Below the pieces are notes generated by a model that saw nothing but the letters and a program-made list of their open reading frames with translations, was not told the origin of the DNA and ran no database searches. Made by a program: the position numbers and the translations under genes. 52,788 bases of DNA from Thalassotalea_B sp049613795 (GTDB lineage Bacteria > Pseudomonadota > Gammaproteobacteria > Enterobacterales > Alteromonadaceae): the NCBI GenBank assembly GCA_049613795.1, contig JBMZCX010000008.1, positions 1 through 52,788 of the forward strand. The letters are read 5' to 3'. Each line of letters begins with the position of its first letter. The stretch's first letter is position 1. This document shows positions 8,612 through 16,097 of this stretch, piece by piece.

Positions 8612-9358
8612 TTATCCACAAATATTACAATGTGGAGATTTGGGAATAGCAAAGGTGTTTACGCTCATATCGCTGGCATCAAGCAATAGTAATTTACCAA
8701 TTAAGGGGTTGCCAATGCCAGTAAGTACTTTAATTGCCTCGCATGCTTGTATACTGCCAATTATTCCTACAACAGGAGATAAAACACCAGCTTCACTGCA
8801 TGTAAGTACTTGCTCTCCAAATGTATTACTTAAACAATAATAGCAAGGACTACTGGCTTGCATATCATAAACGGTTACTTGTCCTTCCATACGAATTGCT
8901 GCGCCAGAAATAAGTGCTTTTTTATATAAAAAGCATTGCTGGTTTAGTAAATTTCTTGTGGTTAAATTATCACAACAATCAATAACAATATCATGACTAT
9001 TCACTGCCTCGGCTAAAGCTTCACCTATTAGCCGATGGTTAATTGTATGAATAGTAATTTCATTATTAAGAGCAATTAACGACGCTTTTGCTGAGGCACA
9101 CTTGTTCATGCCAACGTTAGCTTCATGATGCAATACTTGCCGTTGTAAATTGGTTATATCGACAGTATCGTCATCAACTAAGGTTATTTCGCCTATACCT
9201 GACGTTGTTAAATATTGTGCAACAGCACAACCTAAGCCTCCTACGCCTATTAGCAGCACTTTGCTATTCCAAAGTTTTTCTTGTCCGTCTATATCCATAT
9301 TTTTCAGCATAATATGACGGCTATAACGCATAAGTTGCGACGTAGATAGTTCTTTCAT
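8612..9358 (-). CDS. moeB: molybdopterin-synthase adenylyltransferase MoeB (ThiF/HesA family)
   Basis: E1-like enzyme that adenylates the C-terminus of the molybdopterin synthase small subunit MoaD using ATP. The 248-residue product matches MoeB length. It shows the nucleotide loop GVGGLG (38-43), the acidic VDDDTVD segment, NLQRQ (70-74), DCCDN (127-131), and paired zinc-ligand motifs CYYC (172-175) and CNIC (244-247), with a conserved Cys in TCSEAG (187). ThiF, which acts in thiazole synthesis, is the main alternative. Linkage to mobA and moeA favours MoeB. Confidence 0.85.
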   Translation of the reverse strand: MKELSTSQLMRYSRHIMLKNMDIDGQEKLWNSKVLLIGVGGLGCAVAQYLTTSGIGEITLVDDDTVDITNLQRQVLHHEANVGMNKCASAKASLIALNNEITIHTINHRLIGEALAEAVNSHDIVIDCCDNLTTRNLLNQQCFLYKKALISGAAIRMEGQVTVYDMQASSPCYYCLSNTFGEQVLTCSEAGVLSPVVGIIGSIQACEAIKVLTGIGNPLIGKLLLLDASDMSVNTFAIPKSPHCNICG

Positions 9359-9465
9359 TTATTCATTTTGCTCTATTGGTGGATCTCAGCTTGATTAGGG
9401 TAATCGTTTTACTATTCAAAATACAATACAACCTTTTTTATTTTAGGAAGAATTACTCGAATTAT

Positions 9466-9479
9466 TTGATCTAAATAAA
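9466..9479. promoter_or_regulatory. second FNR-like site, moeB/porin gap
   Basis: TTGATCTAAATAAA matches TTGAT-N4-ATCAA except for one base in the right half. It lies 49 bp from the better site at 9515-9528 in the same divergent gap. Confidence 0.35.
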
Positions 9480-9514
9480 AGGAATGAAAGTTAATAATGA
9501 ACATTTTAATTTAG

Positions 9515-9528
9515 TTGATTTAGGTCAA
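9515..9528. promoter_or_regulatory. FNR-like site upstream of the porin
   Basis: TTGATTTAGGTCAA matches TTGAT-N4-ATCAA at nine of ten positions and contains the core TTGA-N6-TCAA. It is centred about 110 bp before the porin start in the moeB/porin divergent gap, so it could serve either gene. Confidence 0.5.
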
Positions 9529-9631
9529 GACAGATGCACTTTTGGGGGCGTAAGGTGCCGATAAATTATAAGTACTAGCAATATTATTTAACTATTCATT
9601 GTTAGTAAAATAACTCTACGGGAGAGTTCGC

Positions 9632-10849
9632 ATGAATATAACAACTAAGCCTCAATCAACCTTTAACTTAACACTACTTGCTGGCGTTATCAGCATGGCT
9701 TTAGGTGGAACAGCTCACGCCACCACATTAAATGACGTTGCCCAAGCAGTTACTAATTCTACTGTGAAGGTAAACTTACGTTACCGCCTTGAAACCGTTG
9801 ATCAAGACGGAGTATCAAAAGAAGCAATTGCTTCCACATTGAAAAGCCGTTTAACGTGGGCTACTGCTCCCGTTAATAACTTTACCGTTAACGTTGAGGT
9901 AGACAATGTGACCGCTATTTTTGTTGATGACTACAATTCAACTACCAATAGTAAAACTCAATACCCTGTAATTGCTGATCCTGAAGGAACTGATTTAAAC
10001 CAAGCAAATATAAAATACTCAGGTAAAAATTTAACATTTGTTGGTGGCAGACAACGTATTACGCATAATAATCAACGTTTTGTAGGTGGTGTTGCTTGGC
10101 GTCAAAATGAACAAACCTATGATGCAGCGCGCTTTATTTATAAAGCCACTGATGCGCTTTCTTTTGATTATAGTTATGTATTTAATATTAATCGTATTTT
10201 TGGACCAAATGACGGTGTACAAGTGGCTGACTGGCATGGTGATTTTCATTTACTAAATGCTAAATTTAAGCACAGTAAACAACATCAATTTAATGCATTC
10301 GCATATTTGCTTGATAATGAAGTATCGTTAGGAAACTCAAGTAATACCTATGGTCTCGACTACATTGGTCATTTTGATCGCGTTAACCTTAATTTAAGCT
10401 ATGCCACACAGTCTGACGCTTATGACAGTACGAAAAATTTTACAGCTGATTATTATAAAGCGGAGCTTTCTGGGAAAGTAGGACAAGTTACGCTAGCAGG
10501 TGGTTATGAAGTATTAGGAAGCGACAATGGTGTTGGCTTTTCAACGCCTTTAGCTACATTACACAAGTTCCAAGGTTTTGCTGATAAATTTTTAGGTACG
10601 CCAGCCACAGGTATAGAAGACCTGTATGTGAGTGTTACCACTAAAGTTAATGGCGTTAAATTAGCGGCTACTTATCATGATCTTTCAGCGAATACAGGAG
10701 GATCTAACTACGGCAGTGAGATTGATTTAGTTGCAGCATACAAATTCAATAAAAATGTATCAGGGCTGCTAAAATTTGCTTCTTATGATGCTGATGAGTT
10801 GGGTACTGACACAAATAAACTGTGGGCTATGGCAACGGTAGCATTCTAG
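9632..10849 (+). CDS. outer-membrane porin, probably anaerobically regulated
   Basis: Predicted 405-residue outer-membrane beta-barrel porin. It has a signal peptide ending near TAHA (about residue 30), many alternating strand segments such as VKVNLRYRLE, and a C-terminal phenylalanine (MATVAF), the usual signal for BAM-assisted insertion. It resembles Opr-like/alginate-export-type porins of Shewanella and relatives, but the exact family and substrate are not certain. The gene lies between moeB and mobA with FNR-like sites upstream, so a role in uptake or release of a solute during anaerobic respiration is plausible but inferred. A GGGAG ribosome binding site precedes the ATG. Confidence 0.75.
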   Translation: MNITTKPQSTFNLTLLAGVISMALGGTAHATTLNDVAQAVTNSTVKVNLRYRLETVDQDGVSKEAIASTLKSRLTWATAPVNNFTVNVEVDNVTAIFVDDYNSTTNSKTQYPVIADPEGTDLNQANIKYSGKNLTFVGGRQRITHNNQRFVGGVAWRQNEQTYDAARFIYKATDALSFDYSYVFNINRIFGPNDGVQVADWHGDFHLLNAKFKHSKQHQFNAFAYLLDNEVSLGNSSNTYGLDYIGHFDRVNLNLSYATQSDAYDSTKNFTADYYKAELSGKVGQVTLAGGYEVLGSDNGVGFSTPLATLHKFQGFADKFLGTPATGIEDLYVSVTTKVNGVKLAATYHDLSANTGGSNYGSEIDLVAAYKFNKNVSGLLKFASYDADELGTDTNKLWAMATVAF

Positions 10850-10876
10850 TTTAAGGAAACGAGCTATTTTAAATAG

Positions 10877-10915
10877 GCAATTACTTAATCATTACGACTA
10901 GGTAATTGCTAATTT
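10877..10915 (+). terminator. possible weak terminator after the porin
   Basis: GCAATTAC (10877-10884) pairs with GTAATTGC (10902-10909) around a 17-nt loop, followed by only a short T-rich tail. It may separate the porin from mobA or only attenuate read-through. Confidence 0.35.
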
Positions 10916-10951
10916 GAGTCGTGCTAACAGCTCAATTTAAAGGAGGTAAAT

Positions 10952-11524
10952 ATGAGAAAAAGAGTACCTAAAATATATGGCGTTATTTTAGCGGGCGGGC
11001 AGTCATCTCAAATGGGCGAAGACAAAGCGCATTTACAATTAGATAATGAATCGTTATTAGACCGTTGTATTCATTTACTTGAGTCGCTAAATGTTAAAGA
11101 AGTTATTGTATGCAGGAACGAAGCAGATTATTTACATGACATTTATACTAATGCGGGACCCATGGCGGGAATACATAGCGCATTAGCTAAAACACAATCA
11201 GCTAAAGTGGCGAATACCTTATTAATAATGCCAATTGATATGCCGTTTCTTGATGATAATATTATGCAAGACCTATTGAGTTTTGGTAACGCAATGCGCT
11301 GTGCGGTTAATTATAGTGATTATCAATTACCACTTTATTTGCCGAATAATGCAGAAAATAGAGAGTTTGCTAAAGTCGTTGCCACGTCTTCCGAAGATCG
11401 CTCAATAAAACGTTATTTAAATATTATTAATAGTGCGCAAGTTAATGCTTCTGAAATTGAAAAGTTAATGAGCTTAAATAATAAAGTCGATTTAAAACGA
11501 GCAGTAGTTGCATTAAATACTTAA
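10952..11524 (+). CDS. mobA: molybdenum cofactor guanylyltransferase MobA
   Basis: Nucleotidyltransferase that transfers GMP from GTP to molybdopterin to form the bis-MGD cofactor of DMSO/TMAO/nitrate-reductase-type enzymes. The 190-residue product has the signature LAGGQSSQMGEDKAHL (13-28), GPMAGIHSAL and MPIDMPFL. The usual arginine of GGxxxRMG is glutamine (Q20), while K25 is kept. The product is similar in length to E. coli MobA (194). Preceded by a strong AAAGGAGG ribosome binding site 102 bp after the porin, it may be read from the same promoter. Confidence 0.87.
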   Translation: MRKRVPKIYGVILAGGQSSQMGEDKAHLQLDNESLLDRCIHLLESLNVKEVIVCRNEADYLHDIYTNAGPMAGIHSALAKTQSAKVANTLLIMPIDMPFLDDNIMQDLLSFGNAMRCAVNYSDYQLPLYLPNNAENREFAKVVATSSEDRSIKRYLNIINSAQVNASEIEKLMSLNNKVDLKRAVVALNT

Positions 11525-11560
11525 ACTTTGTTGAGTAGTAAAGTTTAAGTATTTATTTTA
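11519..11560 (+). terminator. intrinsic terminator overlapping the mobA stop
   Basis: An 11-bp perfect inverted repeat, ACTTAAACTTT (11519-11529) and AAAGTTTAAGT (11540-11550) around a 10-nt loop, is followed by ATTTATTTTAT. The mobA stop codon is inside the left arm. The stem is AT-rich, so efficiency is uncertain. Confidence 0.6.
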
Positions 11561-11583
11561 TACAAATCTGTATAAGAAAGTGG

Positions 11584-11889
11584 TCGCTTAGCGAGAGTTG
11601 AAAGGCACAGGTTATATGTCCCAAACATAACCTAAGTACCTACATCTTGCCATCTATATTCCTGTAGGTAAGGCATTAATCTCACTAACTATGTGATCAT
11701 TTCTACTGGTTAAAACAACCAACTACTGTGTTATTTATTTAATAATTTTAACAATTAGTTATTAAAATAAATGCCTTGTATTTGGCTGTTTTTCCTGCGT
11801 ATAAAGTAGATCATCTAATTAATGAAACGGGTATTAATCGCTTTAAAAGTACAGAATACAGAATACAGGATAAGGCGAAATGAGTTTGC
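11584..11889. other. structured non-coding gap between mobA and moeA
   Basis: This convergent gap has no ORF. It holds three consecutive inverted repeats: TCGC/GCGA (11584-11594), AGGTTAT/ATAACCT (11609-11633) and TACCTACA/TGTAGGTA (11637-11670). A short tandem repeat of TACAGAA, the third unit varying to TACAGGA, sits at 11850-11870 just before the end of moeA. No known riboswitch was recognised; it could be 3'-end structure of either gene or a small RNA. Confidence 0.4.
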
Positions 11890-13137
11890 TCAACCAATAA
11901 TATGATCAAACAGTTCAATTGTAACAGTTTCGCCTGCTAAGCAACCGTTGTGTGCTTGCGGTAAAATAATATAACAGTTCGCTTGGCTCATTGAAGATAA
12001 AACCCCAGAACCTTGGTGCGTTAAAGGCGTAACGGTTAACTCGTTGTTTTGAGTAAAAGCGAGGCCTCGTTGAAAATCCATTCTGCCAGAACGTTTTTTA
12101 ATGTTGTCTGTAGTTTTTGCCTTTAACTGTAAAGAGGGGGCTATTGCTTGGCCCGACATTTTTTTTATTGCAGGCACTGCTAATTGATGGAACGTAACCG
12201 TAGCGGATACAGGGTTTCCTGGTAAACCAAAGAATACGCTATTATCAAGTTTGCCAAAAGCAAATGGCTTTCCTGGCTTCATGGCTATTTTCCAAAATGC
12301 AATATTACCAAGTTCTTCCAATATTTCTTTGGTATAATCGGCATCACCAACAGATACTCCACCGGAACTGACAACCGCGTCGGCTTTGGCATTTGCCGTT
12401 AAAAATGCCTCCCTAATCTTATCTTTATTGTCAGCAATAATGCCTAGGTCAATTACATCAACGTGCAAACGTTTTAACATTGCAATTAACACATGACGAT
12501 TACTTTCATAAATATCACCTAAGGTGAGTGTTTCGTTAGCTGTTTTGAGTTCGTCACCCGTTGAAAATACAGCGATAACGGGTTTACGCCAAACATTAAT
12601 GGCGTTAACACCTAAAGAGGCAAGTAAGCCGATATCAATACTGGTAAATTTATGGCCGGCTGAAAAAACTGGCTCACCGCTCGCAATATCTTCACCTGCT
12701 AGACGAATATGTCTGGCTATTGTTAGTGCTTGGTTTGTTGTAACATTATTACCGCTTACGGTTATGTTTTCTTGCATTTCAACGGTATTAGCAGACGTTG
12801 GTACAACCGCTCCCGTCATTATTCGAATACATTGTCCCGGTAATAGTTCGCCACTATAAGGTTGCCCTGCCATTGCTGTGCCGACGAGTTTGAATTTAGT
12901 GCCTTTGACTATTTCAGCTTGTTGGCTAAAGTCAGCACACAGTGCATAACCGTCCATGGCTGAGTTATTATGGGCGGGAACATTAATGGGAGAAACTATA
13001 TCCGCAGCACAAATGCGCCCGTCACATTCGCTTAATGTAATCATTTCACTATCGTTAATCGGCTGAATACTCGCCAATAACGTTTCTTTCGCTTGATTCA
13101 TTGGCATTAAGCCAGGAGCACTACAACAATCAACCAT
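11890..13137 (-). CDS. moeA: molybdopterin molybdenumtransferase MoeA
   Basis: MoeA inserts molybdate into adenylated molybdopterin to make Moco. The 415-residue product has normal MoeA length. Visible motifs are NSAMDGYA (58-65), SSGGVSVGDADY (257-268) in the MogA-like catalytic domain, KPGKPFAFG and GLPGNPVSA (304-312). The C-terminal domain IV region covers about 335-415. The start ATG at 13137 follows an AGG ribosome binding site. An FNR-like palindrome lies 76-89 bp upstream. With moeB and mobA nearby it forms a partial Moco set; moaABCDE and mog are not in this window. Confidence 0.94.
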   Translation of the reverse strand: MVDCCSAPGLMPMNQAKETLLASIQPINDSEMITLSECDGRICAADIVSPINVPAHNNSAMDGYALCADFSQQAEIVKGTKFKLVGTAMAGQPYSGELLPGQCIRIMTGAVVPTSANTVEMQENITVSGNNVTTNQALTIARHIRLAGEDIASGEPVFSAGHKFTSIDIGLLASLGVNAINVWRKPVIAVFSTGDELKTANETLTLGDIYESNRHVLIAMLKRLHVDVIDLGIIADNKDKIREAFLTANAKADAVVSSGGVSVGDADYTKEILEELGNIAFWKIAMKPGKPFAFGKLDNSVFFGLPGNPVSATVTFHQLAVPAIKKMSGQAIAPSLQLKAKTTDNIKKRSGRMDFQRGLAFTQNNELTVTPLTHQGSGVLSSMSQANCYIILPQAHNGCLAGETVTIELFDHIIG

Positions 13138-13212
13138 TTTTTACCTAATGTTATACGGGAATAATATGCCTTGTAGTGTATTGATGGCGGTGTCATTGTT
13201 CAAGGCGATTCA

Positions 13213-13226
13213 TTGAGCTACGTCAA
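13213..13226. promoter_or_regulatory. FNR/CRP-family palindrome upstream of moeA
   Basis: TTGAGCTACGTCAA contains the symmetric core TTGA-N6-TCAA and extends to ATTGA-N6-TCAAT. It is about 80 bp upstream of moeA and far (over 360 bp) from the divergent lipoprotein, so moeA is the more likely target. Confidence 0.5.
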
Positions 13227-13589
13227 TTATGAATGTTTTTCTTATGATCTATATAGTTTTTCAATATTAAGGGCGGTTGCTCTTTCACGGTGCCCTTGTT
13301 TTTTAAACATTCCTTAAGTTGTGTTTAAAAGAAATTTACACCGAACAATTACATTACACCAATTCGTATATGATAACGGCACAAAATATGTTTGATGTAA
13401 AATAACTCTATCTATACCTATTTTATTTTTACTAATGTGCCTTAGTCCAAAAGTGCTAGGCTGAACAAAATTCAAGCTTAAAAGATCAACAAGTCTAAAC
13501 AAGAATAATATTTAATTTAACGCCGATACTGCATCGACTGCTTATTTCTGGCATGATAAATTTTTCACCTATAGAGTTATGGTTAGCTA
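13227..13589. other. upstream region of the SLT-like lipoprotein gene
   Basis: The rest of the moeA/lipoprotein divergent gap is AT-rich and contains no convincing gene. TACACC occurs twice (near 13338 and 13365). No terminator, repeat array or RNA gene was recognised; promoters for the lipoprotein must lie here but no clear consensus was seen. Confidence 0.3.
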
Positions 13590-14207
13590 ATGCTAAATAA
13601 AAAAGCTATTTTTTTAGCGTGTCTTATTATCAATTTGTCTAGCTGCGCGACTTCTCCTCCGAAAAAGCCTGAAGATTTATGCGAAATTTTTAAAGAGCAC
13701 CGAGATTGGTATTTTGCCGCCAAAGACGCACGTGAGCGCTGGGGTGTGCCTATTCATGTGCCTATGAGCATGATGTATCAAGAAAGTTCATTTAAGTCGA
13801 ATGCAGCGCCTCCTCGAGATTATTTATTAGGTTTTATTCCGTGGGGAAGAGTGAGTAGTGCTTATGGCTATTCTCAGGCAAAAACGATGACTTGGGACGA
13901 TTACATTAAAGATACGGGAAACTCTGGCGCGGACAGAGATGATTTTGATGATGCAATAGACTTTATGGCATGGTTTATTTTTAAAACACAGCAAATTAAT
14001 AAAGTGTCTAAATGGGATGGTTATAACCAATACTTAAACTATCACGAAGGTTGGGGTGGGTTTAAGCGTAAGAGCTATAAAAAGAAAGCTTGGTTGGTTA
14101 AAGTGGCTCGTAAAGTTGATAACCGAGCGCGTAAGTATAGTACTCAGTTAAAACGCTGTGAAGCTGATTTAAATAAGGGCTGGTTCCAGCGATTGTTTTT
14201 TGGATAA
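13590..14207 (+). CDS. lipoprotein with transglycosylase SLT-like domain
   Basis: Predicted 205-residue outer-membrane-targeted lipoprotein. The lipobox LSSC gives a lipidated C19. The mature part resembles lysozyme-like lytic transglycosylases: MMYQESSFKSNA (61-72) has the ES pair with candidate catalytic E65, followed by AYGYSQ (91-96) in the position of the conserved GLMQ-type motif, and NYHEGWGGF further on. I recognise it as a conserved uncharacterised SLT-like protein of gammaproteobacteria rather than a named Mlt. Peptidoglycan cleavage is inferred from the fold. The gene is monocistronic with a terminator at 14234-14263. Confidence 0.75.
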   Translation: MLNKKAIFLACLIINLSSCATSPPKKPEDLCEIFKEHRDWYFAAKDARERWGVPIHVPMSMMYQESSFKSNAAPPRDYLLGFIPWGRVSSAYGYSQAKTMTWDDYIKDTGNSGADRDDFDDAIDFMAWFIFKTQQINKVSKWDGYNQYLNYHEGWGGFKRKSYKKKAWLVKVARKVDNRARKYSTQLKRCEADLNKGWFQRLFFG

Positions 14208-14233
14208 CTTTTTATTAGCGTTAATTCTTAAAT

Positions 14234-14263
14234 GAAAAAAGGAAAGTATTTTCCTTTTTTTTC
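14234..14263 (+). terminator. intrinsic terminator after the SLT-like lipoprotein
   Basis: AAAAAAGGAAA (14235-14245) pairs with TTTCCTTTTTT (14250-14260) around a 4-nt loop and ends in a U-rich tail, 27 bp after the stop codon. Confidence 0.8.
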
Positions 14264-14542
14264 ACCTTTTTCAGTGCAAAGTTGAGCTATATATCTTCAT
14301 CAATAAGCATGCCAAATAAATTAAGTTTTGTTGGCTAATTAAACGTTTTGTCTTTTTTATCTTCAACCTATTTATGAGTGTTTATTGATTAGCATATTCC
14401 TTGCCAAAAACGTTAATTTTATTGAAATTTACCGCTAAGGCTTATGGAGTATATGCTTTATAAAATCCGTAAAAAAAACGTCATTTTTTGGTAAAAATAG
14501 TTTGCAATATTAGAGGGCTTTATTTTATTGGTCTTGACTTTG

Positions 14543-14643
14543 TTATCCACAGAAATTGTGGAAAATTAAATTATTGAACTTTGCCTGTGAGTAATTTTGT
14601 GAATAAAAATATTTAGTTTATTAATTATCCACAATGTTTAGTG
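14543..14643. other. cluster of four DnaA-box matches
   Basis: In a gene-free AT-rich gap, two perfect TTATCCACA boxes occur on the plus strand (14543-14551 and 14635-14643). Two more matches to TTWTNCACA lie on the minus strand: TGTGGAAAA at 14557-14565 and TGTGAATAA at 14598-14606. The first pair forms an inverted repeat TCCACA-GAAAT-TGTGGA. The boxes are directly visible; a DnaA-binding role, such as titration or regulation, is inferred. Neither dnaA, dnaN nor mnmG is nearby, so this is unlikely to be oriC. Confidence 0.55.
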
Positions 14644-14700
14644 TTTTTATGAACTTACAATAAAAGGAAATTTTCTTACTATTGAACGGCTTTTTTAGCA

Positions 14701-14733
14701 AAAAAAATACCCGAATAGGGCGGCTATTCGGGT
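14701..14733 (-). terminator. intrinsic terminator of corB operon
   Basis: On the minus strand, ACCCGAATAG and CTATTCGGGT (14709-14718 with 14724-14733) form a 10-bp stem with a 5-nt loop, followed by a U tract (A run at 14701-14707 on the plus strand). Confidence 0.92.
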
Positions 14734-14746
14734 CAGGAATATTTAT

Positions 14747-16030
14747 TTAATCGTCATGGTTATGTTTGTTGTAATGTTCAGGCATAACACGCACTGTTTT
14801 TATCATATTATCGGTTACATCAATAATTTCTACAGGGTAACCTGCTATGCGTACGCTTAAGTTCGCTTCTGGAATATCTTCTAAATGTTCAAGTATTAAA
14901 CCATTTAATGTTTTAGGGCCATCAGTTGGGAAATGCCAATTCATTTCTTTATTAATGTCGCGAATGGTTGCACTGCCATCAACCAAATAACTATCGTCGG
15001 GTTGTTTAGTGACTTCATCTGAGGTTGTCGGTGTCATGGTTGTAGTAAAGTCCCCGACAATTTCTTCTAAAATATCTTCTAGCGTGACTAAGCCCTGTAT
15101 ATCGCCATATTCGTCAACAACAAGTCCTAAGCGTTCTTTGGCATGTTGAAACTTTAAAAGCTGTACATTTAGTGGTGTACCTTCAGGAATAAAGTAAAGT
15201 TCTCTCACTGCTCTAAGTAATGTTGCTTTAGTAAATTGATTTTTTGATAGTAACTTTACGGCATCGCGCATATGCACATAACCAACAACATCATCAATAG
15301 AGTCACGATAAAGTAATACGCGAGTATGGGTAGATTGGGTTAATTGTCTTTGAATTTTCCGCCAGTCTTGATTGATATCAATACCGACAAGTTCACTTCG
15401 CGGGATCATGATGTCTTCAACTGTAACATTTTCAAGATCAAGAATACCGACTAACATGTTTTGATCGCGCTCGGGAAGCATAGCACCCGCTTCGTTTACA
15501 ACGGTTCTTAATTCTTCAGAGCTTAAGCTATGTTGCTCACGTTGTTCATGACTTACACCCATAAGCATGAGTAAGCCATTAGTGATCCAGTTTACTGCGA
15601 CCACAAGCGGATAGAGTATTTTTAATAATATCGATAATATAATTGAACTTGGGAAAGCTATTTTTTCGGGATAAAGTGCCGCTAGTGTTTTAGGCGTTAC
15701 TTCTGCGAAAACTAATATGACCAACGTTAGTATTAAGCCTGCGTAGAATATACCAGCATCGCCATATAGACGTTCGGCAATTATACCTGCGATAATTGAG
15801 GCGAAAATATTGACGAGGTTATTGCCGATTAAAATTAACCCGATAAGCTTGTCGGGCTGTCTTAGCAATTTACTGACGCGACGTGCGCCTTTGTGTTTTT
15901 CTTTTTCTAAGTGTCTTAATTTATAACGATTAAGAGACATCATGCCAGTTTCAGAACTTGAGAAATAGGCTGATATGAATATGAGTATGCCAAGTATGAC
16001 AAACAACATATTAGTTGATATGGTATCCAA
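14747..16030 (-). CDS. corB: CorB/CNNM-type transporter-associated protein (DUF21-CBS-CorC)
   Basis: Inner-membrane protein of the CNNM/CorB family (E. coli YfjD type), linked to magnesium efflux. The 427-residue product has an N-terminal DUF21 region with about four hydrophobic segments (5-25, 60-85, 90-115, 125-155). A pair of CBS domains follows (about 200-330, including the EDIMIPRSEL and GLVTLEDILEEIVGD motifs), and then a C-terminal CorC_HlyC domain (about 345-420). It is the last gene of a minus-strand run after the metal permease and ccsA-like genes, closed by a strong terminator. Placement beside a ccsA-like gene and ffh is conserved in gammaproteobacteria. Confidence 0.88.
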   Translation of the reverse strand: MDTISTNMLFVILGILIFISAYFSSSETGMMSLNRYKLRHLEKEKHKGARRVSKLLRQPDKLIGLILIGNNLVNIFASIIAGIIAERLYGDAGIFYAGLILTLVILVFAEVTPKTLAALYPEKIAFPSSIILSILLKILYPLVVAVNWITNGLLMLMGVSHEQREQHSLSSEELRTVVNEAGAMLPERDQNMLVGILDLENVTVEDIMIPRSELVGIDINQDWRKIQRQLTQSTHTRVLLYRDSIDDVVGYVHMRDAVKLLSKNQFTKATLLRAVRELYFIPEGTPLNVQLLKFQHAKERLGLVVDEYGDIQGLVTLEDILEEIVGDFTTTMTPTTSDEVTKQPDDSYLVDGSATIRDINKEMNWHFPTDGPKTLNGLILEHLEDIPEANLSVRIAGYPVEIIDVTDNMIKTVRVMPEHYNKHNHDD

Positions 16031-16097
16031 AAAGGGGTTCCTACTTTACCTAATCAATGTAGTTATACATTGTAATAAACTCTTTATACCCTAAAAG

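Noticed and set aside
8612..8620. Perfect DnaA box TTATCCACA between ubiV and moeB
   Set aside because: It is inside the moeB coding end (includes its stop codon) and is a single isolated box, so chance is the simplest explanation.
9557..9564. GCCGATAA, a perfect sigma-28 -10 element before the porin
   Set aside because: The expected -35 position (9538-9542) reads ACTTT, not TAAAG-like, and the gene is not flagellar.
13314..13502. 62-codon minus-strand ORF in the moeA/lipoprotein gap
   Set aside because: No ribosome binding site, no recognisable domain and AT-rich random-looking composition.
14543..14643. Chromosomal origin of replication
   Set aside because: Boxes are present, but no dnaA, dnaN, mnmG, rpmH or parAB genes and no array of unwinding-element 13-mers were seen.
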